Shown here piece by piece: positions 1 through 8,112 of a stretch of DNA of 64,000 nucleotides (its first letter is position 1; each line of letters opens with the position of its first letter). The position numbers and the translations under genes were made by a program. Source of the stretch: Hyphomonas pacifica (GTDB lineage Bacteria; Pseudomonadota; Alphaproteobacteria; Caulobacterales; Hyphomonadaceae); contig NZ_AWFA01000011.1 in the NCBI RefSeq assembly GCF_000682675.1, positions 1 to 64,000 on the forward strand, in the 5' to 3' direction. The notes under the pieces were generated by a model. The model was not told where the DNA came from. It made no database searches and saw only the letters and a program-made list of their open reading frames with translations.

Positions 1-253
1 ATGAATGAGGGAGCCAAAGGGCTCAGGTCAGGACCTAGAGTATACACATCGAGCGGTTTTTACGCTGTTAGGAAAACAGCAGCAGCAGAGCATGAATGGG
101 GTTTGGTATTAAGGCGGCACAGTTAGTGATTGGAGCCTTGCGCAGGGGCTTTAAGCTAGAAGAAGAATATCTTCGAAGCTTTTAAGTGGAACCCTTGGTT
201 TATTTTCGGGTGGGAAACAAAGCTGTGTCCTGTTCAGGTTAGGGGGGAGCTGA
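1..253. other. Upstream region of phyR, no clear gene
   Basis: No convincing gene. A 41-codon open frame starts at base 1 and stops at 124-126; it could be a small gene or the tail of a gene entering from the left, and I do not recognise its product. Two small dyads lie at 11-24 (GAGCC/GGCTC) and 25-36 (AGGTC/GACCT). A third, at 153-181, is listed separately. A GGAAC at 188-192 resembles the -35 of EcfG-type stress promoters, but no CGTT lies at the expected 16-17 base spacing. The ribosome-binding site of phyR is the G-rich run just before its ATG. Confidence 0.4.
153..183 (+). terminator. Possible intrinsic terminator or leader hairpin before phyR
   Basis: An imperfect inverted repeat pairs AAGCT at 153-157 and GAAG at 159-162 with CTTC at 171-174 and AGCTT at 177-181, around an 8-base loop and with a small bulge. 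A run of four to five T follows. It could end a transcript entering from the left or sit in the phyR leader. The stem is AU-rich, so strength is doubtful. Confidence 0.3.
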
Positions 254-1036
254 ATGCTCTCGGATCTTATATCTTCCGAATTACCGTATTTGCGCCGTTA
301 TGCGCGAGGACTTATGGGGCAGCAAGGTGAGGGCGATGCTGCCGTTGAGGACATGATCGAGTCCTTGATTTTCCGCATTTCTGTTGCGCCCGACATGAAG
401 TTCAACAGGGCTGACCTTTTTGCCGAACTGGACAAAACCGCTCGCAAGCGCATCGCTTCCTTATCTGATGAAAGTGGCATTGCACGCATCCTGAATGCTA
501 TGTCGACAGAGGAGCGCCGTACTCTTTTGCTGACGATCGTCGAAGGTTTTACCGTTGCCGAAACGGCTGAGATATTGGGTATGACTACCAGCAAGGTAGA
601 AGACACCCTGCGGGCTGCTGAGAGTACGATCACGCATGCCGTTTCAACACCAGTTCTGATAATTGAGGATGAAACGCTGATCTCGTATCAGCTTTCGCAG
701 ATTGTGCGCGAAGCAGGTCACACGATAGCCGCTGTTGCAACGACACAGGGCGAAGCTGTCGAGTTTGCACGTACAGGCAAATTCGGTCTCATCCTTTCGG
801 ATATCCGTCTGGCAGATGGGTCAACCGGTATTGATGCTGTGTCTGATATTGAATCCTTTTATGAAGACCCCGTGCCCGTGGTCTATATTACGGCTTACCC
901 AGAAATGCTGCTGCAGGGGGGAGTAGGCGAACCGGCCTACCTGATTCCCAAACCGTTCGATCCGTTACACGTTCGTACGGTGATTGATCAGGCTGTCCTG
1001 TCCGCCTACCTTTCAGATACGCGTAAAGCCGCTTAA
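254..1036 (+). CDS. phyR: PhyR-type response regulator of the general stress response
   Basis: Cytoplasmic anti-anti-sigma factor. In alphaproteobacteria, phosphorylated PhyR binds the anti-sigma factor NepR and frees the EcfG sigma factor. The 260 residues match the family: an N-terminal sigma-factor-like domain (about 1-125, including a helix-turn-helix-like stretch near 88-125) and a C-terminal receiver (about 132-255). The receiver keeps its acidic pocket (D139, E140), phospho-acceptor D183, T213 and K233. A strong G-rich ribosome-binding site supports the ATG. NepR and EcfG genes usually sit next to phyR but are not to its right, so they may lie left of the window. It converges on the TonB receptor gene with 13 bases between them. 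Confidence 0.95.
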   Translation: MLSDLISSELPYLRRYARGLMGQQGEGDAAVEDMIESLIFRISVAPDMKFNRADLFAELDKTARKRIASLSDESGIARILNAMSTEERRTLLLTIVEGFTVAETAEILGMTTSKVEDTLRAAESTITHAVSTPVLIIEDETLISYQLSQIVREAGHTIAAVATTQGEAVEFARTGKFGLILSDIRLADGSTGIDAVSDIESFYEDPVPVVYITAYPEMLLQGGVGEPAYLIPKPFDPLHVRTVIDQAVLSAYLSDTRKAA

Positions 1037-1049
1037 GCCCAAAGGACTC

Positions 1050-3161
1050 CTAGAAGGAGACCTTGATGCCGGCACGGATGTTCTGTCCCGGGGCCGGGAC
1101 CGTTTCTTTCAGCACGGATGTTGAGTAGCGAACCTCTTCATCCGTCAGATTGCGTCCTTCGACGAACAATTGCGTGCCTTCCTTGCCAAAGCCCAGTGCG
1201 GAGAGCTTGAACGCAGCTCGCGCTCCGAAGGTCGTATAGCCATCGGTCGGCAGGCTGCCTGCGCCGGGATCATCCTGATCTGCCGCAATCGTCATATTGG
1301 CTTGCACGGTCCAGAGCTTCCAGTCGGCTTGAAGAGAGCTGTGGAATGTCACAGGCGGCAGATAAGGGATGTTTCCGCCGTCATCCAGTTCGCCATTGAC
1401 GAAATCAATACTGGCTTTTGCTGTCCAGTCAGCTGACAGGGCACTTTGGGGGAGTCGGGCTTCTCCATAGATTTCACCCCCGAAGAATTCTGCGTCTTGC
1501 TGGCTGAACAGATACACCGGCACGCCGTCCACTTCATCTGTCAGCACACCCTCATTCAGGGTTGAACCTGGTGTCAGATAGATGAAGCCCTCAAAATCTG
1601 TCAGGAACAGGTTGCCGCCCGCGCTGAGCCAGTCATTTTCCCAGCGCACGGTGGCTTCGAGGTTCGTGCCTTTTTCCTTGTTGAGTGAGGTGTTGCCAAC
1701 TTCATATTGGCGGGTGGCAAGGTGTGCCCCATCCGCAAAGAGCTCGCTCTCATTCGGGGCACGTTCCGTGTATGACAGCTGCACACCTGTAAACCAGCCC
1801 GTTCCCCAATGGGCATGAGCCCCGAGTGAGCCGCTCACCAGATTGAAGTCCACCTTTCCGGCGACAGAGTTGTCGAGTTCGACATCATCGAAGCGAACTC
1901 CGCCCTCAAGACCTGCGCCATCCTCTAGTTCGTAAGTCTCATAGATGAAGACACCCAGATTCTTGGTCTTGGTCGGCGTGATGAAAGCTTCATCGCCAAA
2001 GGCGCCGATTTCCTTGTCGAGATATTGAAGGCCGAATGCGCCTTCGATATTGGCGATCAAATTGCCGACCTCGATCCTGGCTTCCGTGCCGTCTGTATCA
2101 TAGCGGGTGCCAGGTTCGCCCGGGCCCTCGAATTCCGTATGGGTGTAATCGGCAATGGAGAGGTTGGCTGCCACATCCTTGAGAATGCCATAGTCCAGGT
2201 TGAGACCGCCGCGGAAGTCATATCGGGTCTGTTCAAGATCAATGAAAGGCGACTCTTCTTCATGGTCAGCTTCTTCTTCGCCGTCATGACCTTCTTCTCC
2301 GTGTTCATGTCCCGGCAGGCCATACTCTGATGTCTGATGTCTGACGCCAAATCCCAGGAAGCCGTTGTCGCCTACCCAGGAAAGTCCGCCCGCAAATGTA
2401 CCTGTTTGCAGGAAGGAATTTTCAAGCGTGGCATAGGCCTCTTCATGTTCGTGCTCATGGTCATGATCTTCTTCGCCTTCCTCATGCTCTTCGGAAGCTC
2501 TGAGGCGAGAGGATTCGGCAAATCCCGGAATATCGTAATTCCCGAAGTCGCGAGCTGAGGCGGACAGGGTGAGCACGAACGGGCCCGTCGTATAGCGTAC
2601 CTTGCCAGCGGTCTCTGTGCCCTCATTGACGCTATTGGTGGCTGCAAGGCCGTCAAAACTGAGGGGCTCATCTGGAAGTTTCTCGACAATCAGGCCGTCA
2701 ATGACGTTGACCACGCCGCCAATGGCCTGGCCGCCATAGGCGAGGGCGGCCGGACCGCGAAGGATTTCGACCTTTTCGGCGTCGATACCGTCAGCTGCGG
2801 CTTGGTGATCCGGTGAGGCTGCGGAGACGTCGATTACGCCAATGCCATTTGTCAGAACCAGGACGCGCTCTGCGCCAAGCCCGCGCAAGACAGGGCGGCT
2901 TGCACCCTGGCCAAAGAAGGTTGTTGATACGCCCGGCTCGGATGCCAGCGTGTCACCTAATGTACCGGAGAGTTTTTGCACCAGTTCATCACGATTGATC
3001 GAGCTGGCATTACCGATCATTTCGTCGGTATCGCGTTGCGGGCCGACGCCGGTGACGATGATCGTATCCAGTGTTTCCGGAGCATCTTGAGCAAAAGCAA
3101 GAGGGCTCACGCCCAGCAGGAGGGTCGCCGCAAATAGGCGGCGCTTTGGGAGGGATTTCAT
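1050..3161 (-). CDS. TonB-dependent outer-membrane receptor, zinc (ZnuD-like)
   Basis: Outer-membrane beta-barrel that imports a ligand with energy from TonB/ExbBD. A signal peptide (cleavage near A24) is followed by a plug domain (about 30-155), the barrel and a C-terminal phenylalanine. Two His/Asp/Glu-rich stretches, at about 224-241 and 284-304, look like extracellular loops. Such His-rich loops are known from the zinc receptor ZnuD of Neisseria, so zinc is the best guess, with copper, nickel or cobalt possible. The gene lies 57 bases downstream of a small His-containing secreted protein gene and probably shares its transcript. Its Shine-Dalgarno AAGGA lies inside the intergenic hairpin listed separately. 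Confidence 0.88.
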   Translation of the reverse strand: MKSLPKRRLFAATLLLGVSPLAFAQDAPETLDTIIVTGVGPQRDTDEMIGNASSINRDELVQKLSGTLGDTLASEPGVSTTFFGQGASRPVLRGLGAERVLVLTNGIGVIDVSAASPDHQAAADGIDAEKVEILRGPAALAYGGQAIGGVVNVIDGLIVEKLPDEPLSFDGLAATNSVNEGTETAGKVRYTTGPFVLTLSASARDFGNYDIPGFAESSRLRASEEHEEGEEDHDHEHEHEEAYATLENSFLQTGTFAGGLSWVGDNGFLGFGVRHQTSEYGLPGHEHGEEGHDGEEEADHEEESPFIDLEQTRYDFRGGLNLDYGILKDVAANLSIADYTHTEFEGPGEPGTRYDTDGTEARIEVGNLIANIEGAFGLQYLDKEIGAFGDEAFITPTKTKNLGVFIYETYELEDGAGLEGGVRFDDVELDNSVAGKVDFNLVSGSLGAHAHWGTGWFTGVQLSYTERAPNESELFADGAHLATRQYEVGNTSLNKEKGTNLEATVRWENDWLSAGGNLFLTDFEGFIYLTPGSTLNEGVLTDEVDGVPVYLFSQQDAEFFGGEIYGEARLPQSALSADWTAKASIDFVNGELDDGGNIPYLPPVTFHSSLQADWKLWTVQANMTIAADQDDPGAGSLPTDGYTTFGARAAFKLSALGFGKEGTQLFVEGRNLTDEEVRYSTSVLKETVPAPGQNIRAGIKVSF

Positions 3162-3172
3162 GTCAGGTATTT

Positions 3173-3232
3173 CCTTGAAACAATAGGCAGAACTGCCCGC
3201 AGGCAGCGAGTTCAGAGCTTATTGTTGCAAGG
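3173..3232 (-). promoter_or_regulatory. Intergenic stem-loop covering the receptor gene's ribosome-binding site
   Basis: On the minus-strand mRNA, CCTTGCAACAATA (3232-3220) pairs with TATTGTTTCAAGG (3185-3173) with one mismatch. A smaller perfect hairpin, CTGCC/GGCAG with a 4-base loop, lies in the connecting segment. The 3' arm contains the AAGGA Shine-Dalgarno of the TonB receptor. The 5' arm contains the last sense codons and TAA stop of the upstream gene, so a ribosome finishing that gene would open the stem. This geometry suggests translational coupling; the mechanism is inference. Confidence 0.5.
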
Positions 3233-3524
3233 AGGGCGGACTTCGGGGGGGAGGCGCGCGGCCTGGTGGACGGCTCCACCGGGGCGCTTCAATATAGAAA
3301 GACGTTTGGGCAATTTCCGGTGCCGGCAAGGCAGGCGGCAGTGTATCGAAGGTCGGCAGTATCGCTTGATCCTGCGCGACGACCTTCAGCTGACAGGTGA
3401 CGCCATAATGCTTGTGTGGCTGGTCTGCATGCGCCGCCGAGTGACCAAGCGCCAGTGCCTGCACAAATATGTACAGTCCTGCCAGAAAGGCCAGACGATG
3501 CGTATGTAAGCGCCGTTTGCTCAT
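3219..3524 (-). CDS. Small His-containing secreted or membrane protein, DUF2946-like
   Basis: 101 residues. A basic N-terminus and hydrophobic stretch form a signal peptide or anchor (about 10-33), followed by a short metal-ligand-like His segment. The tail is rich in proline and arginine. Small proteins of this build (DUF2946-like) often sit beside metal-related TonB receptors in proteobacteria; the family assignment is tentative. It is first in a two-gene unit with the receptor, so a role in metal sensing or handling at the envelope is plausible. The ATG is abutted by an imperfect palindrome and has no clear Shine-Dalgarno. Confidence 0.65.
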   Translation of the reverse strand: MSKRRLHTHRLAFLAGLYIFVQALALGHSAAHADQPHKHYGVTCQLKVVAQDQAILPTFDTLPPALPAPEIAQTSFYIEAPRWSRPPGRAPPPRSPPSLQQ

Positions 3525-3539
3525 TGTTACTCAGTTACA
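3525..3539. promoter_or_regulatory. Imperfect palindrome at the start of the receptor unit, possible operator
   Basis: TGTTACTCAGTTACA is symmetric except at positions 4 and 12 and the central base. It touches the start codon of the small His protein gene, a place where a Fur-family repressor such as Zur could block expression. I cannot match it to a known consensus with certainty. Confidence 0.25.
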
Positions 3540-3684
3540 CCCAGTGGCGGTATTCGCAAGCACCCCAGCAGCTAAAAAACATTACGAAATGCACCTGCAG
3601 CTCCAGTTTTCAGGGTTTGGTAACCAAGGAGTCGCATCTTGGCGAAGGTTAATAAAAAGCCTTGCGCTGTTAAGAGGATGTAGC

Positions 3685-5271
3685 ATGTCGAAGAAAGCTG
3701 TGCGCTGGGGCGCAGACGTTGGATGCCAGACGAAAGTTAAGCCACTGGAGATTCGCAACGACCTTTCCGATCATGGTTTGAAAGGGAAGCGCGCCCAAGG
3801 GCAATTGGGGCTGAACCGCCAGCTCACCAAGATGGCGGCCAAGAAGGATGCGCGGGATGGACTGCCTGTCTCCGAAGCGATCACACAGGACCAGTGGAGT
3901 GAGTGTGAGCAACAAATCGCAGAGCGCGCGGAGGATGTGCGCCGTGGATTGAGCACTTGGATGACTACAACAGCGGCGGCTGTCCGTAACTATATCAGTG
4001 ATTACACGCCAATAGATATTTATCCGGATCAGCTGCGCGAGGCGATCAAGTCTGAAGAAAACGAATATCGCCATTACGAGTTGGATGATGTGCACGATGC
4101 GAAGGAAACGCATACGGCGGCGATCATCGAACTTCAGCAGTTCCGCGCGCGCCATGGGGACCGCATTGGGGACCGCACGCCGGATATCAAGAAAAATGTC
4201 GAGCAGGCGATTGCGATCCTGATTTTCATCATGGTGCTGGAGGGCGGCTTCAATGCTCTGCTGTTCAAGGATGCTCAGGCGAGCGGCTTGATGGGCGGTC
4301 TGATGATTGCCTTCGGAGTCTCCGCCGTAAACGTGATGTTTGGCGTGATCGGTGGTTTCTTTGGTTTGCGTTACCTGAACCATCCTGCACTGCCAGCGAA
4401 GATCGTCGGCGGCACAGTGGCGATGCTCTGTATTCTGTGTGGTATCTTCCTGAACTTCTTTGTCGCGCACTTCCGCGATGCTGTTGAGCTGGGCCTGATG
4501 GCCGCAGCGGAAGCCGGCACGCTAGGCAGTTTCTCCATGTTCTCGATTGCGCCAGGGGATGTGCTGAATTCCATGTTCCCGAACATCTTTGGGCTTGAGA
4601 GCTTTCTGGCTCTTGGTCTGCTCTTCATGGGACTCGCAGTCTTTGGGCTTGCGATATATGAGGGCTATGACCGCATTTCGGACCGCTATCCGGGCTATGG
4701 CCGCGTATGGCGGAAAGAGCGCCGCGCTTATGAACGCCGTCAGGAAGTGCGTAATGGCGTACGGGATGATCTGTCGGAATACTTCTCCAATTGTCGGCTT
4801 TGGTTCGAGACTCAGCAATCGCGTCATGTCGCAGCCAAGCGTGAGATCGAGAAGGCAATGAATCTGCTGGAAACACGCCGTGATTTTGCCTCAGCCATTG
4901 CGGCGCGTGCTGCAGATCAGGAGCGTAGCCTGAAGGTTGCTTACCGCCAGGCTCACCGCCGCGCACGTAACGCCAATCGTGACCGCTTGGGCGATCAGGC
5001 ACCATGCCCGGCTTACTTCGACGAGATCGTGACGCCGCAGCTGCCACCTTTCGATTTCTCCAAGGAGCGTGACCAGGCAAACAATGCGATTTCGGCTCTC
5101 GACCAGAACATCAAGGCCTTGAACCTGACACGCGAATGGCTGGAGCAGCATATTCAGGAAGTCCAGAAAGGTCTGTCCTCCATCGAGAAGAAAGTTGCTG
5201 ACGAGCTTGGTAAAGTGCGCGATGCCAAGGGCGCAACGCATGTGCCGGTCGATCAGGCCCGGCGCGCGTAG
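3685..5271 (+). CDS. Four-TM membrane protein with long cytoplasmic coiled coils, function unknown
   Basis: I do not recognise this protein. From the ATG preceded by AGAGGA it is 528 residues. A charged, largely helical N-terminal part (1-165) precedes four predicted membrane segments at about 172-194, 200-228, 238-262 and 305-330. A charged C-terminal half (about 335-528) is very rich in Glu, Arg, Gln and Ala and looks like extended coiled coil. An open frame extends 72 codons further upstream, but those codons show no protein character. The next gene starts 16 bases later and encodes an anchored vWA-like protein, so the two probably form one complex. The overall plan, a TM core with long helical arms, recalls mechanical or scaffold proteins rather than transporters. 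Confidence 0.85.
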   Translation: MSKKAVRWGADVGCQTKVKPLEIRNDLSDHGLKGKRAQGQLGLNRQLTKMAAKKDARDGLPVSEAITQDQWSECEQQIAERAEDVRRGLSTWMTTTAAAVRNYISDYTPIDIYPDQLREAIKSEENEYRHYELDDVHDAKETHTAAIIELQQFRARHGDRIGDRTPDIKKNVEQAIAILIFIMVLEGGFNALLFKDAQASGLMGGLMIAFGVSAVNVMFGVIGGFFGLRYLNHPALPAKIVGGTVAMLCILCGIFLNFFVAHFRDAVELGLMAAAEAGTLGSFSMFSIAPGDVLNSMFPNIFGLESFLALGLLFMGLAVFGLAIYEGYDRISDRYPGYGRVWRKERRAYERRQEVRNGVRDDLSEYFSNCRLWFETQQSRHVAAKREIEKAMNLLETRRDFASAIAARAADQERSLKVAYRQAHRRARNANRDRLGDQAPCPAYFDEIVTPQLPPFDFSKERDQANNAISALDQNIKALNLTREWLEQHIQEVQKGLSSIEKKVADELGKVRDAKGATHVPVDQARRA

Positions 5272-5287
5272 AGGGAGACTGTAAGGC

Positions 5288-6064
5288 ATGGCACGTCGCA
5301 GAAGTGACAGGGGCCCATGGTTCTGGCGCGGCATGATCGCGCTGATGCTGGGAGGTGTTTTCGGGCTGTTCGCAATTGTCGCGTTCAACCAGCCGCCCAG
5401 CGTGATGGCAGATACACAGTGCCGGATGGATCGAAACGACCCTGCCCATACCATTATCCTTGTCGACCAGTCTGACCCTTTCAATCCCAATGATCTGGAC
5501 TGGGTATATGAGTTTGTTGACGCAGAGGCGCGTAGCCTGCCGAAATATGGCCGTCTGACGGTAATGACCCCCAATGCCGAAAGCCCCTATGATCCGAAAG
5601 TAGTTTATGTGGCGTGCTCGCCCGGGAGTGCCGCTGATGCCAATCCACTGTTCCAGAACCCGAAAATGATTGAACAGACTTGGCAGAATGACTTCTACAA
5701 ACCGTTGATTGCCAAAGTGGAAGAAACGCTTCTCGACAAGCGTCAGCCCAGTTCTCCCCTGTCGGAAGCGATCTACTCCATCGCCGATCGTGCCGATTTC
5801 CAGAAAGGTGAAGGCCGTCGCCGGGTCGTGCTGGTATCGGATCTGATGCAGCATTCCGATGGCTTCAGCTTTTACAAGACGGGGGCGGACTATGACGCTT
5901 ATCTCGACTCAAAGCTGGCGGACACGAAACCTCATATGGAGGGCGTGGAAGTCGTGGCTCGCGTTGTCCCACGTCAGATTTACGACCTGCCTATCTCTGA
6001 TGTGAAGTCTTTCTGGAGAGCCTATTTCTCAGAATCCGGGGCTGAATATGGTTCTGTAAACTGA
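5288..6064 (+). CDS. Membrane-anchored vWA-like protein, function unknown
   Basis: 258 residues. A basic N-terminus and one hydrophobic segment (about 12-34) anchor the protein; the rest is probably periplasmic. A beta strand ending in LVDQSDPF resembles the D-x-S-x-S/D start of a von Willebrand A metal site. A later strand ending in LVSDLMQHS could supply the third metal ligand, and SPLSEAIYSIA fits the intervening position, so a MIDAS-type fold is likely. It follows the four-TM coiled-coil gene directly with a GGGAG ribosome-binding site, so co-expression is expected. Function is unknown; a ligand- or metal-dependent partner of the membrane protein is inference. Confidence 0.85.
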   Translation: MARRRSDRGPWFWRGMIALMLGGVFGLFAIVAFNQPPSVMADTQCRMDRNDPAHTIILVDQSDPFNPNDLDWVYEFVDAEARSLPKYGRLTVMTPNAESPYDPKVVYVACSPGSAADANPLFQNPKMIEQTWQNDFYKPLIAKVEETLLDKRQPSSPLSEAIYSIADRADFQKGEGRRRVVLVSDLMQHSDGFSFYKTGADYDAYLDSKLADTKPHMEGVEVVARVVPRQIYDLPISDVKSFWRAYFSESGAEYGSVN

Positions 6065-6159
6065 CCCTTCTTTCTTGCTTCACTTCTCGGCGTTGAAGAG
6101 TCTGGCCTTATTCTTGCACCTTCTAGCGGTAGAATTCGTGCAATTTTGGGACGGACATC

Positions 6160-8097
6160 ATGTTTACTTTCTGCAGAACCGGCCTGACGGCCCTTGCTTC
6201 GGCGGTTTTGCTTGCGGCTTGTTCAACGACCACAGATACAGGTGGTTCACAGGCGGCAGGCGCATCCAGCAATGCTACTGCAACGCTGGTGAAGACGCGC
6301 AAGCAAGAGTATCTTGAGGCCTTCAACGCGCCGCGCGGCAAGGTTCGCGCGACGCAGACAGGCATTCGTCCAGGTTATGATTTTGTTGGCATTGCCGAGA
6401 CGGACATCACATATCCACTGCCTTGGGAAATAGTGACTCAGAATGGTGCAGTCGTCGCGAGCGGAATGACGGTGCCTTATGGTCTTCACGAAGGGTCTGG
6501 TGAGCCCATTCACCTCATCATCGCGAAGGATCTGACAAGTCGAGGCAAGGGTTTTGTCTTGCAGGTTAAGAATGTGGGCACAAGCCATCCCTTTGACGTG
6601 TCTGAAGATGTCTTCCGTAATCTCAAATATGACACGCTGAGCTATTTCTATCACAACCGCGCCGGTATGCCGATTGAAGCAAAATATGCGGGTGGCAAGC
6701 AGTTGAGCCGTCCGGCCGGACACAAAGATGAAGTGCTGACCTGCTTCCATGGCGCAGACAAGTTCGGCTTGGAGTGGCCGGGATGCCAGTACAAGCTGGA
6801 TGTTACCGGTGGCTGGTACGATGCTGGTGATCACGGGAAATACGTTGTCGATAGCGGCATCAGTGTCTGGACGCTGCTGGATGCATATGAGCGCGGCACC
6901 AAAGGTTTTGCGGATGGTGAGGTAAATATCCCCGAAGCCGGAAACGGCGTGAACGATTTGCTGGACGAAGCCCGTTACAATCTTGATTTCATGCTGAGCA
7001 TGCAGGTGCCTGAAAATGCACACACAGCTGTCTTGTTGGGCAATGTCGGAAGTGACTTGGCGAGTGCCAAGCCGAACGTAATCGACGTGTCCGGTATGGT
7101 GCATCACAAGGCAGGCGATACGTCCTGGGCGTCTTTTCCCTTGGCGCCGCATCTGAACACAAAGCCTCGCGCCTTGTTCCCGCCCTCTACGGCTGCCACC
7201 TTGCATCTTGCGGCCGTTGGAGCGCGGTGTGCCCGCGTTTTCCGAGGCATTGATGACGCCTATGCTGATAAATGCCTGGAAGCATCCGAGCGTGCCTATG
7301 CGGCGGCCAAACGCGTGCCGGACGCCTATGCCCATGACAATTTCCTGGGGACTGGGCCTTTCGCATCAAACGATCTGCGCGGTGAGTTCTACTGGGCTGC
7401 TGCCGAACTCTACGTCACCACAGGAGAGGCTGGCTATCGGGCGGATGTGAAGTCCTATCAGGACAAGCTGGACAACTGGCCGCTGAGCAGCCGTGAAGAG
7501 ATTAATTGGCATGACACCGAGGGCCTCGGCATCATCACGCTGGCGCGTTTCTCTCCTGATGCAGAGATGAAGACAGAGGCGATCGAAGGCCTGAAAGCCA
7601 CGGCAGATGGCTATGCCAGCCAGATCATTCATGAAGGCTATCAGATACCTATGAACCGCGGCGTCTGGCCGTGGGGCTCCATCGGCACGCTGGCCAATCG
7701 TGGTCTTCTGCTTGGTACGGCATATGATCTTACTGGCGATACCCGATACCGGAATGCGGCGCTGGACCTGCTAGACTACATTCTCGGCCGCAACCCGCGC
7801 GACATTTCCTATATTTCTGGCCATGGCGAGAATGCCGTGAAGGCGCTGCACCACCGCTTCTGGGCAGGGGCATATTATCCGGGCTATCCGCTGCCCCCGG
7901 CTGGTGTTGTCTCCGGTGGCCCAAACAACACCAATCCGGCTGGGCCTGTCTCGCGCGCCATTATTGACCAATGTCACGCACAGACCTGCTTTGCAGATCA
8001 TAATGATGCGTATGAGCTGAACGGCGTTGGCATCAACATTCAGGCGGCAACCTTCTGGCTGGCGGCCTGGGCGGATGATATCGACCGCGCGAACTAA
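6160..8097 (+). CDS. Glycoside hydrolase family 9 lipoprotein (cellulase-like) with altered catalytic acid
   Basis: 645 residues. A lipoprotein signal ends in LLAAC (C21). An Ig-like domain typical of the N-terminus of many GH9 enzymes (about 45-140) comes next, then the GH9 (alpha/alpha)6 catalytic domain (about 145-640). The GGWYDAGDHGKY segment with D221 and D224 (nucleophile/base site) is intact, and the HHR motif is kept. The C-terminal motif that is normally N-E-V-x-I-N reads N-G-V-G-I-N, so the general acid is glycine at 622; E619 is the nearest acid. The natural substrate may be a beta-glucan or other glucan at the cell surface. Activity is uncertain because of this change. Confidence 0.9.
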   Translation: MFTFCRTGLTALASAVLLAACSTTTDTGGSQAAGASSNATATLVKTRKQEYLEAFNAPRGKVRATQTGIRPGYDFVGIAETDITYPLPWEIVTQNGAVVASGMTVPYGLHEGSGEPIHLIIAKDLTSRGKGFVLQVKNVGTSHPFDVSEDVFRNLKYDTLSYFYHNRAGMPIEAKYAGGKQLSRPAGHKDEVLTCFHGADKFGLEWPGCQYKLDVTGGWYDAGDHGKYVVDSGISVWTLLDAYERGTKGFADGEVNIPEAGNGVNDLLDEARYNLDFMLSMQVPENAHTAVLLGNVGSDLASAKPNVIDVSGMVHHKAGDTSWASFPLAPHLNTKPRALFPPSTAATLHLAAVGARCARVFRGIDDAYADKCLEASERAYAAAKRVPDAYAHDNFLGTGPFASNDLRGEFYWAAAELYVTTGEAGYRADVKSYQDKLDNWPLSSREEINWHDTEGLGIITLARFSPDAEMKTEAIEGLKATADGYASQIIHEGYQIPMNRGVWPWGSIGTLANRGLLLGTAYDLTGDTRYRNAALDLLDYILGRNPRDISYISGHGENAVKALHHRFWAGAYYPGYPLPPAGVVSGGPNNTNPAGPVSRAIIDQCHAQTCFADHNDAYELNGVGINIQAATFWLAAWADDIDRAN

Positions 8098-8112
8098 GCA
8101 GTGATGGTGGAA

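Noticed and set aside
188..214. EcfG-type stress promoter before phyR
   Set aside because: GGAAC is present but no CGTT-like -10 is found 16-17 bases downstream.
3670..4470. 266-codon open frame opposite the four-TM protein gene
   Set aside because: The plus-strand gene has a Shine-Dalgarno, membrane segments and a coupled neighbour; the opposite frame has none of these.
6075..6317. 80-codon frame overlapping the start of the GH9 gene
   Set aside because: Overlaps the lipoprotein signal region in another frame and has no supporting features.
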